Shown here one piece after another: positions 47,904-58,300 of a DNA stretch of 64,000 nucleotides. The notes beneath the pieces were generated by a model, which was given only the letters and a program-made list of their open reading frames with translations, ran no database searches and was not told where the DNA came from. Position 1 is the first letter of the stretch; every line of letters begins with the position of its first letter. Source of the stretch: Rhytidiadelphus loreus (taxonomy: Eukaryota > Streptophyta > Bryopsida > Hypnales > Hylocomiaceae); NCBI GenBank assembly GCA_947034895.1, contig OX344762.1, forward strand, positions 70,178,981 to 70,242,980, read 5' to 3'. A program made the translations under genes and the position numbers.

Positions 47904-50062
47904 ACCAAACATAAAGGTCTGATTCAATACTCGACTCTTCAAATTGAATTTCCATGTTAGATTCTCAAAGGTCCATGTCACCTCAGACCATTCACAAGTT
48001 GACATATGGCACTTTTTTACACAAATGACTTCATTTTTGTCGAATTTGATGTTCACATAAGGTAGAGTGTCTCTCAATTATTTTTTTGTAGGAGTGATTT
48101 ACAAAAAATTCTATAGCTAATTGACGAATTAAGGATTTTCAACAGAACTAGTGTGCCCTATGCTATTCCTACAATATAATAAAATTAAAATTAAAATAAT
48201 TTTCTAATTCATAAAAAACTTCAGTTTTCCATAGCTTTTACACCATAAGTCCAAAGATTACCAAACGAAGCCCATACTCTCCCTCCTCACAAAGAGCCTT
48301 CTAACAATATGAAGAACACGACCAGGGTATATATGATTTTGGAAATCTCAACATAACAAACAAACAAAACAAACAACCTCATTTAAGGTATAGATTTTAG
48401 ACATGTTGTAGGTAGAGGTAACACACTTATGGGAATTAAAAAAATTCAAAAACAATTTCAACAATTTTTAATTTTTTTCAAAATTTCAACAAATTTATTA
48501 TTGAAAAAAACTTGTAATGCTAATAAAAAAACATTCAAGATTCTTTAGTAAATGGAATGAAAATTCTTTTGGAAATTTTCAACAATAAATTTTTTATGAA
48601 TTTTAAAATTTTATTGAGTGAAATACTGTGGACTAAGATATGATTCTAAATATTTAATGATTTTATAATTTACTCCAAAAATCTCCAAAAATTGAAGAAA
48701 TTTTGAAGAGTGTATCAAATATTTCCCTCAGTATTTGTATATTATTTTCATGATTTAGAGGTTAGTTTTGTCATCTTTTGCAAAATTCCTTATTTACTTC
48801 TAAATTTGTCCTCTATGAAACTATATCATAAAATATAGAATTGTCAAAAAAACAAACTATTTTAGTGTAGAAACCTCATTCCAAGGGGAGTCAAAGTTTC
48901 TACTAATCTTGTTGGAAAAGTTTCAAATTTTTTTTTTGAATAACTACAAATACAATTACCCTAAAAATTCGTGCTTTCAAAATTCTTGAAATTTTTTCTA
49001 CACAACTTGAATGTTTGTCTCTAAGTTTTGAGTGTTTGAATTTCAAACAAAATATTTCTTTACAACACAAAAAATCATCATGAAATGACAAGTGCATTGA
49101 TGATATACATGACTTCCTTGTATTGCAAAGTGATTTAGGATTGCTTTCATAAAAATTCATGATGGCTTAAAGTCTCTAGACCTTGTTTTGTAGGAATGAT
49201 AAAAAGTTTTTTTCAATTCATGCACTCAAATGGGTTGAAAGTTGTTCTACACATTTTCATAATAGACTACTACACTTTTGTATAGTTGAAATTCAAGAAA
49301 AAGATTTTATTTTCAATTTTGGTCAATGCACACAAAAATGGCAGTTTTTGATCATTTCTTTTGAAAATAATTTTTCATTTACACATTTGTACCTTACTTG
49401 TTCAATTTTGAATATTCCATTCATTTTTAATGATTATCATTGATCATATTTTGGACAAAATAAGACTCTTTTGTAGTATTTTGTATGTATTACATATGTA
49501 TATAAGTTTTTTTTTGTTTTTTTTGGGGGGGGTGTTGGGAGGAGAAGGGGGCAAATTAGTCTCTTTTATTTTTCAATTCAGTTAGGGGTAGGGGATGTCT
49601 TTTTTTCAAGGGATAGTCTATGTTACCAACATGTGATGCTAAATTAGAGAACTTCACAATAATTATATTTAAAGTATAAAATAATGTGAATTTTCCACCA
49701 ATGTGGATTCATATTCTTTTATTTAAGTAATATTTTTAAATTTGCACCTCCACTTGCAAGGGTCTATTCTTATTCATTATTAATATGGTAAAGTTGTTTG
49801 AAGTTGCTTAAATAATTTGGGGTTTTATAAAATTGAAGGCTCCGAATATTAATAAAGTTTTTTGAAATAATATCAACTATTCCTAGTAATATAGTCCAAA
49901 CTATAGAATTTAAAATGTATAATCCAACCTTTTTTTTTATTGGCAAAGTTTAGGGATTGACACATGACAAAGAAGGGGTCATATAAGAACTAAGGTTTTT
50001 ATTTTAGATGATGCAACCTACAAGAGAATTATTGTGTGACATTCCCTCTAATATGAAGGAAT
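47904..50062. other. intergenic, no gene recognised
   Basis: Very AT-rich, with A/T homopolymer runs and a G8 run after a T-rich tract at about 49506-49530. No gene or element end is recognised. Confidence 0.5.
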
Positions 50063-50709
50063 ATGAGTGGTTTTCCTTTTAGTTATATCATCAAAAATAA
50101 AAACTTATTAAGAACAACTCCAATTGGACCATTATCTAGTCACAATAATAGTCTGATAGGGGTGGGTAACAATCCGGTGTTCAAATCGGCATATTTCAAT
50201 GCTCCCCAATTTGGCTCTGGAATCTCTTCCTTGCTAGCCTCTTTATTTTACCTCCCACACCCAAAAATTTGGTGTTTTATGACGAGTTTAAGAACAACAC
50301 TTGGCAAGACAAAATTCTTAAATATTAGTCCATACCCACCAACCACTTGTATATGCACAAGGATAAAAAGATATTTATAACTATGCCAAAACTACATGTA
50401 GTTCTTCAGAAACGAGATTCAAACTCAAAATAGGATTTTTTATATATGTGACGGGTCTTGAAGAATTTGTGTAAAATTGGATTTCAAGATCTTTATAATA
50501 TAGGCATCACAAAGCTTGCTCAAAGGCCAATCAATGATGAGTTTCTCAAGGCAATGAGTCCAACAACTTCAAAGCTACTATTCAAGAATTTTGGCAAACT
50601 TTCCAATACAAGAATCATTGAAACTGTGATTTGGAATCCAAAACTCAACATGATAGATGTATCTCTTAGAGATGCAAAGAATGATATTAAGAAGTTGTTA
50701 TGTAGTTAA
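50063..50709 (+). other. two unrecognised open stretches
   Basis: Open frames of 105 codons (50063-50380) and 83 codons (50458-50709) lie on the + strand. The second reads like protein (GFQDLYNIGITKLAQ, VIWNPKLNMIDVSL), but I do not recognise either. They could be remnants of one transposon gene. Confidence 0.18.
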
Positions 50710-52579
50710 GTATTGAACATGTTGTTGTGAACCTTCTCTAAAATCAAGCCCTTTGGGTTGGGTTTGTTCTTTGAGAGTTAAAAACTTTTTCAAATCTATA
50801 TTTATTGTTCATTGTTTTATATATTATAAATTTACAATAATATTCAACGTGAAGGATTCATCCTTTATAAGCCTGTATCAACATTAATCATTTAGTTTTG
50901 TAAAACTTCAACTAATGGATGTTAGCTAAAAAACAATCTTTCAAATCACAAATATAAGAATATCACTATTGTGAATTCAAAGTTTGTTTTTTTAGCTTTT
51001 TGTTGAAGATACCCTTGAAGGGCTAATTTTTGGAGGTGAACAACAATATCTATTTTCATAAATTTTACCACATATCTTAAAAAACTAATACAAGAATCTT
51101 TGAGAAATTAGATAAATGAAAATGAACATATATTTTGTACAAACTAGTGCTTAAAAAGATGTAAACAACCCAAAATAGGTCATTTAGGTGATGTCTCCAA
51201 TTATTTTCTTAGTTATTACTAAATTCACATAAATTTTTGCCAAATATTCTAGATAGTATGAATTCTTTCTCTTCAAAGTCAATTTTTGATCTACATAGAA
51301 GATTATAGGAAATTGGTAATAAACATGATTGAATGGACAAGGAATTACGTACTAAAATTTAATATTAATAGATTCTTACTATTGTATAATATGCTCTGTT
51401 ATAATAATTATTTATGTCAATTTTTAGTACTCTAAAGTCAAAACATACATCATCATAAGAAATTTATTATACTATGTGATCACTTCATACCATATCAATA
51501 TTTGATTATTAATTATTATTTTATGTTTGATGATTTTTTTTTAAACTATTTGGCTCCACCTTTGAGCATATGAATAATATCACTCATGTTTTAACATGTT
51601 TTTGTTAGTGATATAGGTCCAAAATACATCTAGGTTTTGTCAAAATTCACTTTTAGGGATTAAGACTTGGTGTTAAGTACACAAGTGTCCATGTACTATA
51701 AACTATTCTATTAGCTCTGGACTAAAGGAGGAGAGTCCTTGCATTTAAAAAACTTATATTACAATGAATGTAAAGAAGTTTTAGTAGGGTCTTATTTGAA
51801 AAGCTAACTAGTCCTACTAGATAAGATGCATCATGTATTACATGAATAACTTTTAGAAGTTTTTGGATTCCTATAGAAACAAAGAATGTCCCTATTAATT
51901 CAAGAATTACATCATTTTTTGACCAACTGCCTTCATAGTAGGTGATAGTGTTTCATGAACTTATATACCAACTTTCTTCAAACTCCAATAACCTTTTTGG
52001 ATGTAATGATGGTAGCACATGAGCATAGAGACTTGAGCCTACAAACTTTGAACCTAGTTGTTAACTATAACATGAAGAGAGTTTATAACATAGGTACTTA
52101 TAATATAAGCACCTATAACTATAGAAGGTGTTTGTAATATAGACTCTTAGACTCATAAGTTCATAGATTTTATACTCACATACTAGCACTCCTCCTTTGG
52201 ATGCAAGAAAACTATAACTTTGCTAACAAAAGGAAAATGCATCACAACTGCAATATGACATTGATGCCTAAATATTTAGGTTAGTTTTAAGGTTTAAAAT
52301 AAATCACATTTCTCACTTTTTAGTTTTGTTGAGTATACAAATTATAAATTGTCTTGAATATTTTAAATAAAGGTTAGGAATTAGATGTGGCCATGTAAGA
52401 CGGACATATTCTAGTGTAAATTTTAGTGCAAGTTATATCCAAATTTTAGTATAGACTAGAAGAAATTGAGCATTTCTAGACTTTGTGTAAAGGTGTTGTA
52501 ATATGCAATTTTCCATTTACATCATGTAATATATCTTAATGTAGTTTTTTCCTTTGAACAATATTTTTAATAAGTCGAG
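50710..52579. other. intergenic, no gene recognised
   Basis: AT-rich with no open frame of note. A short GTACTTATAATATAAGCACC-like repetition lies at 52080-52140. Confidence 0.5.
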
Positions 52580-52588
52580 GACTAAATC

Positions 52589-53151
52589 CTCGGGGGGTGC
52601 ACTTAGTTCTACTATAACAAACCACGTGCAAACAAGTGGTTTCTAATAAACTATAATTTCAACCTAAAATTTTGAACATTGTTTAATAATGACTATAGCT
52701 TTCTATTGCCAAAATTTCCAACTCAAATAAAATATGAAATGATTTCTAGAAGAGGTTGAAAATGAACTAAAATGGCATGTTTTTCAACTCAAATGTTTAT
52801 AGAGGACACATTTAGATGACCATTGAGTCAATATTCAACTCAAAATGAGCTTTCAATAATGAGTTATTTTTAGGAATTTTTTGTTCATTTTCTAGACAAT
52901 TTTTTCTTATATAATATAGGGGTGTGAGAGTTATTTTTCAGTTCTACAATGTATCTTTTTACTTCAAAAATTTGTAACTAATTATTATTAACAAATAAAA
53001 AATATCAATAATTCAAAACATAAACTTTCAAAGTAGGAAAATCTATTCATATTTTTTAATTTTGTTTTATTTAAAATTCAAAAAGTATATAGGGGGTCCA
53101 AAGTTTTGTTCGCACGTGGTTTCTAATGGACACTCTAAATGACCCCCCTGA
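52589..53151. mobile_element. 563-bp MULE-type MITE
   Basis: A perfect 9-bp direct duplication GACTAAATC (52580-52588 and 53152-53160) flanks inverted ends that both contain GGGGGGT, then 25-30 bp further ACCACGTGC. The duplication length fits the Mutator superfamily. The interior is AT-rich and non-coding. Its ends are unrelated to those of the 12.4-kb MULE. Confidence 0.7.
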
Positions 53152-53518
53152 GACTAAATCACAACAGGAATCACGCAATCATGACTTTGCACTAATCTAT
53201 TTTTGTTTTGAATAAGTTTCAAATGATAATTTTTATTCAAAATCACGTTCACGGTCATGTCCAAAAGGAAAGATAAACAAATGATGAGAATTACCTTGAA
53301 CCTTAGTATTTGAACTATAGCTTATTGCAAATCTTTGTAGTGAAACAACGTTGAAAAAATAACATAAAGTGTGTGCAATGAGGGACTAGGAGCCGGAGTT
53401 TGAGAAAAACACAGGATGAAACTCCTCGAAGCACCCAAATTGGGGTCTCATGCAGTTTGGTCACTTTGGTGATGTGTTTTCTTTTGTACTACACATGTTC
53501 TTAGTTAAGCCTTCCTCT

Positions 53519-53670
53519 CACACCCCTTGTACAAACTGGGGTTCACTTTATCATTAACTCTATTATTTTCACACCCCTTGTACAAACTGGGGTTCACTTT
53601 ACAATTAACTCTATTATTTTCACACCCCTGGTACAAACTGGGGTTCACTTTATGACTAACTTTATTATTT
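53519..53670 (+). repeat. 51-bp minisatellite, three units
   Basis: Units start at 53519, 53570 and 53621 with CACACCCCTTGTACAAACTG followed by GGGTTCACTTTA. They are nearly identical. The array lies about 1.4 kb upstream of the MADS gene's first ATG. Confidence 0.9.
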
Positions 53671-53699
53671 CAGCACATGAATGGCCATATGTGGTTCGT

Positions 53700-55041
53700 A
53701 CTAGTGGAATTTTTTAATGCACACCAGTGACACCACTTGCACATTTCAGTTCAGGACATCTGGGGATCCGTTTCGATCACCGGTACAGTAGTTGCGTAGG
53801 CACAGTTCCCAATGTTTAGAATTTCCTTAGCTCTACGTGCCAAGTTTTCTGATCCTTGAAAAAAAAAAAACTTGATTCTGCATTGATGTAACAGAGGAAA
53901 CGAACGTGTAAATACTTCCAATCGATTACCGTATTCTAGGATGCATGTTAAGTTATGGCCAGATAAGGGTCGGATGTGTCGTTTTACAGTCCATTTTCTA
54001 GTGTAATTTTTTCTTTTCTTGTGCGTGTGTGTGTGTGAGTGTAAGATATACCGTAGACAAAAGGCAACAGAGTACAACGCCTATCGAATCCCAACAATTG
54101 GATGGTTACTTGATTCCTTTGATACTAATAATTTTACTAAAGTTGGACGCCATGGAGGTGGTCTAGTTTGAGAGCTCCATAGCTCGATCTGTGTCCCTGG
54201 AGAACATTTCTCAAGAACAAATCCAAGGGATGAGCTCCTGCTCATGAGTGTGCAGTGGCACACTTCCGTGCAGGACTGACTGAACTCCGATGATTAAGTT
54301 CCGCAGCGCTGCCTGGATCGAACGGATGGAGGTCGACGAACGGACGGACGGCAGTGAGTGCCTTTCCTTCCTTCCATGCACTCACTTCGATCAAGTAAGT
54401 TACGTAGAATTATACCGCGGGGCAGTGGGCGCAGTAATAATAATAATAATCAGTAAAGGAGTTTCAGTTCGAGTGAGTGAGCGCAAAGTGGGGCCGGACT
54501 GGGCCACGGGGGAGTGTCCGGGTGGGTTCAGTTTTGATGCAATCACAGAGCTGGCTGGGCAAGCTTGGAGTTATTCCTATTCATGGCAGCGATGTCTGAG
54601 TCGGGGAAAAAAAAAGCTGGTGGAGGGCCATAATGGTCCGGCTGTCGGCAGCTAATGCAGCTGTCGGCTCGCCACCACTGGATCCGGAGAGCCGGAACGG
54701 GCCGGATGGATTCCCTGCCAACGCTAGGGCCATCCGTCCCTTCAGTTCTGCTATCTTACGTTAACAGCCTGCCTGCTCCACTTTGGCTCGGCTAAGATAG
54801 CCAAGCTAGCTTGCTGGAAGCTAGATCCGCCGGGGCAGGCCTGCGCCGTATCAAACGCTTCTGGCCTGGGCTGGGCTCTGTCTTTTTCTGATCTACTAGC
54901 TTGGTTTGTTGCGCCCGCAATCGATCTCTCTGTCTCCCCCTCCGCCCCCCTCCCCCGTTCTGCCTCTCTCTTTCTGAATGGGAGCTTCTCTCCAGAGGTA
55001 GTGAAATTCTAGGAGCAGCTAGGGAGGTTTGAAAGTGGGCT
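53700..55041 (+). promoter_or_regulatory. upstream region and putative 5' leader of the MADS gene
   Basis: Composition rises in GC from about 54080. A pyrimidine-rich tract with CTCTCTGTCTCCCCCTCC lies at 54922-54978, immediately before the leader, and resembles the CT-rich patch of plant core promoters or leaders. There is no obvious TATA box near it. Other features are a GTGT run (54022-54037) and an ATA microsatellite (54436-54452). Open stretches here look like composition effects. The transcription start is not determined. Confidence 0.4.
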
Positions 55042-55362
55042 ATGGACAATGACTACCACAGTGACGGGCGTGCCGTGTTGCAAGCAGTGGCCGAGGGGAG
55101 TGGTAACGTTAGAAGAGACGACGACGACGTCGTCCGGGGAGACGACGACCAATCTCGGCGTGGCCGGCGATTGGGGGGTGCCCACGACGTGTTTGTCGCT
55201 GCGGGTGAGTGGAGGAGGGGACGGGGATTTGCTGCAAGGGTCGCACTACAGCACCGAGGAGTCGTCTCAGCAGCACCAGCAGCAGAGGCGGCAGGAGCAG
55301 CACCAGCACCAGGACCAGAAGCAGCTGCAGCAGCGTCGGGTGATGGGTCGCGGCAGAATTGA
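55042..55362 (+). CDS. 106-codon upstream ORF overlapping the MADS start
   Basis: ATG at 55042 has G at -3 and G at +4, a favourable context. It opens a frame shifted relative to the MADS frame and stops at 55360-55362, just past the MADS domain ATG at 55343. Its product would be Asp/Arg-rich, then Ala-rich (from [12 protein letters not shown] to ASGDGSRQN), with no domain. If translated it would hinder initiation at the MADS start. Equally it may be a composition-driven open frame within a GC-rich leader. Confidence 0.3.
   Translation: MDNDYHSDGRAVLQAVAEGSGNVRRDDDDVVRGDDDQSRRGRRLGGAHDVFVAAGEWRRGRGFAARVALQHRGVVSAAPAAEAAGAAPAPGPEAAAAASGDGSRQN
55049..55342 (+). other. 98-residue N-terminal extension of the MADS protein (optional)
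   Basis: The MADS frame stays open upstream of the domain ATG to an ATG at 55049 with A at -3. The extension has a Thr-rich part ([15 protein letters not shown]) and a Gln/His-rich part just before the domain ([19 protein letters not shown]), coded by CAG-rich sequence. AGAMOUS-clade proteins also have an N-terminal extension, so such architecture exists. Whether this is translated or is a leader is undecided, because the domain ATG at 55343 itself has strong context (G at -3, G at +4). Confidence 0.45.
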
Positions 55363-58300
55363 GATTAAGAAGATTGAGAATACCACCAGCAGGCAGGTGA
55401 CATTCTCCAAGCGCCGCGGCGGCTTGCTGAAGAAGGCGCACGAGCTAGCGGTGCTTTGCGATGCGGAAGTGGCGCTCGTGATCTTCTCCAGCACGGGGAA
55501 GCTCTTCGAGTATGCCAGCTCAGGCAGGTAAGACGAATGTGCAGTTTGTCCTTCTACACTATTTTGGGTATTTGATGCCGGCGGGCTGGCGGGCTGCATT
55601 CGTGGGATAGGATTTTCTTCTCACTGGTGAGATCTTTCTTCCGTTTTTTCGATTTTAGAATTCCTGGGCACCAATTCTCTAGCTGGTACTTGGGTGCCCG
55701 TTCGATCGACAGCCGAAACGACTTTTGGTTCACGTTTGTCATCATGCTCTGGTTTTGGACAGATTAGCTATTAAGATTGCCTGCTGACGTTAATTCCTGT
55801 GGACAAGGTAGCAGTGCGCTGGATCATCAACAAACTGTTGCTCGAGTTCACTGATTGCGAATCGTCTCTTGAGAATTAGTGCACAGTGTGCATGGGCTCG
55901 ATTGCAAGAGTAGCTCGTAGTTGTGAATGTGGAGCTGAATTTCGAGATCCCAGCGTTAAGCAAGTGAGGGGACGGGCTGAAGTAGCGAATGTTGCAGTTT
56001 TTATGCACCTATGACCAAAGAATTGGTTACATCTGGAGATCTGGTGAATTGGGAGATGGGGGCAGTGTTTAGGGTTTGTATTTAGGGTTTATGGGGTTGG
56101 AATGAATTGATTTGATCAATTCTCTGCTGGTGTACTCTGGTCATTTTGAGCTTGTGTTGCATTGTGTAGCATGCGGGACATCATCGACCGGTACAAGAAA
56201 AGCCCGGACGGAGTGAAGACGGGCACCAGCACCGATGTAAGCCCTTCCCCTCGGTGCCCTAGCACAGGACTTTGGAGACACATGTTTACTCCAGTAGCAA
56301 AGCCCTAAATCCTATGTTTACCCTGGGATATATGCGTTCAGATTAGGTGGGTGCTACCTTGGGTGCCCTAAACATTGGGACCTTGGAGAAAGATTATTCC
56401 AGGTTAGCAAGCATCTAATTTGTACGCTATCCTGGGATCCACATACAATTTAAGTGCTTGTTACCCTGGGTGCCTTAACGTAGGGACCTTGGATACACTT
56501 TATCTTGGTGTGGCAAACTCTTAATTTATGCATTTACCCTCCGCGCTCCCCGTCAGGAATTTTGCTATTGGTGCAGTCGTCAAGATGGGCATAATTATCT
56601 TGCATTTTTTCTTGACGAATCTGTGCACTTTGGCAGTTTATGGGTCGTGAGGTGGTGAGGCTACAGGAGCAGTTGGAGCAGTCGAAAAGTTCCCAGAGGT
56701 ATTTTCCTGAAGGCATTAGAGTTAATCGTAAAGTGGTCTGGACTTGGTCTGGAGTTGCAAGCTAAGTTTAAGCTGTAGTCCGTGACAATAAGTGAATTGT
56801 AGTCCACCTTGGTTCATCTTGAGTGAAGCTCTAAACTCATGGTTCTTGTCTTAAGTTACAATCCCTAGTCCCACAGAGTTCTCTCATTGGTGGAAGCAAA
56901 ACTAGGGACGAAACTCAAAAGAGCTCCATTTTGGATTTTTTGCTATCCAACGGGGAAGAAACCCCAATTTCCTCCCACTTCACTATTGACTCTATTAGCC
57001 AGGGTTTTTCAATCTGCTTCCCACCCTACGAAATGTGTGATTGTACTACTGCCCAGTGTTTTTATCGGTGGCAATGTCACCTGCATGTCATCTGCTTATC
57101 AAGAAGGTGAAGAGCTCCCTTAAAAGACACTGCTTCTGCCTCGGAGAACATACTGTTTCGTTCAATCTTCCGTCATATGGAGATGCGTTTCAATCTGAGT
57201 GACGAACTGTTTTCGAGTTCTTCGTCAGCAGTGTTCGAGAAAAAAGAGTAGTGAACTTTTGTGATAACCCGTGCAGGCACATGCTTGGTGAGGATCTTTC
57301 GTTGCTGAAGATGCCTGACCTGTTGCAGCTGGAGCAGCAGCTTGATCTGGGTGCTTCACGAGTGAGGGCAAGAAAGGCAAGTATCCAGGTTCCTTCTGAG
57401 GAAGAAACCGGAAGTCAGACTGAATCCTATTCACTGAATCAAGTCAGTGAATCTAAATGTATGAAACTACTTTTACCTAGCTGCTCGTAATGATTAGGTC
57501 CTGCATGCAAATTGAAAAGTCCCAGCTGAGGGAGGGACTCGGTGAGGTTCACTTTGCAATGTAAACATGCCTGGAGAAACACCTGGTGCTGCACAGCTTA
57601 CAGTGTGCCTTGTGTCGGGTCACCCAGTGATCTGCAGGACAACCCCTTGAGCTACGATTTAGCCATGTGGACCAATACTTGGTTCATCCTAGTCTCATCC
57701 AAGTTTTTGATTTATTGTGGCTATGGTTTTTTTTATTTCAGAATCAGCTCATATTAGAAGAGCTCGAGGGCTTGCGAAGGAAGGTGTGTGCCGTTGCCTG
57801 CTCTTTTTCGTCTCTTTGTGTAGTACAATCTGTTGGATGCTTCACTGTTGTGTAGTGTGGACACTTATGGTTTTTTTTCCCTCTACAGGAGCGCGAGCTT
57901 CAAGTTGTAAATGAAGATCTTCGGAAGAAGGTAAGTGGAATTTATGCGTAAGTAGTTTTTTGCAGCTATTGGCAAATTCTGTTAATGTTGTTTCCACATC
58001 ATCAAAAGTACCGGTTCTAGTTCATGTGCTCGTAATATGAATGACTTATGATAAAGTTCAGGATATGTTTATGACCCACCAACCTGGAATTAGTTAGTAG
58101 GTGCCTGCACTGCCCAAGAAGCATTAGTTAGCAAATTGGTGCTAATTCCCACTAATGAACACGCTTGGGATTTTCATTCGTATTCACGAGTTAACTGAAC
58201 TCTCTGACTTTGGACAAGTAAAATAATTTGTCCATGCTAGTAATTTGAAGTGCTAACCTCATCTGTGCCAACCAAGTAGCGGCAGTTACCTATCTGAAAA

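Noticed and set aside
54290..54655. 121-codon open frame upstream of the MADS gene
   Set aside because: Composition-driven in a GC-rich promoter-like region, with microsatellite-coded Ile runs and no family resemblance.
55109..55599. Minus-strand open frames of 110 codons opposite MADS exon 1
   Set aside because: Low-complexity Leu/Ser/Cys-rich shadows of the CAG-rich sense strand.
57401..57490. Exon 4 extension as a constitutive coding exon
   Set aside because: It ends in a stop and would delete the last K-domain exons, which are clearly conserved at 57742 and 57889, so it can only be a retained-intron variant.
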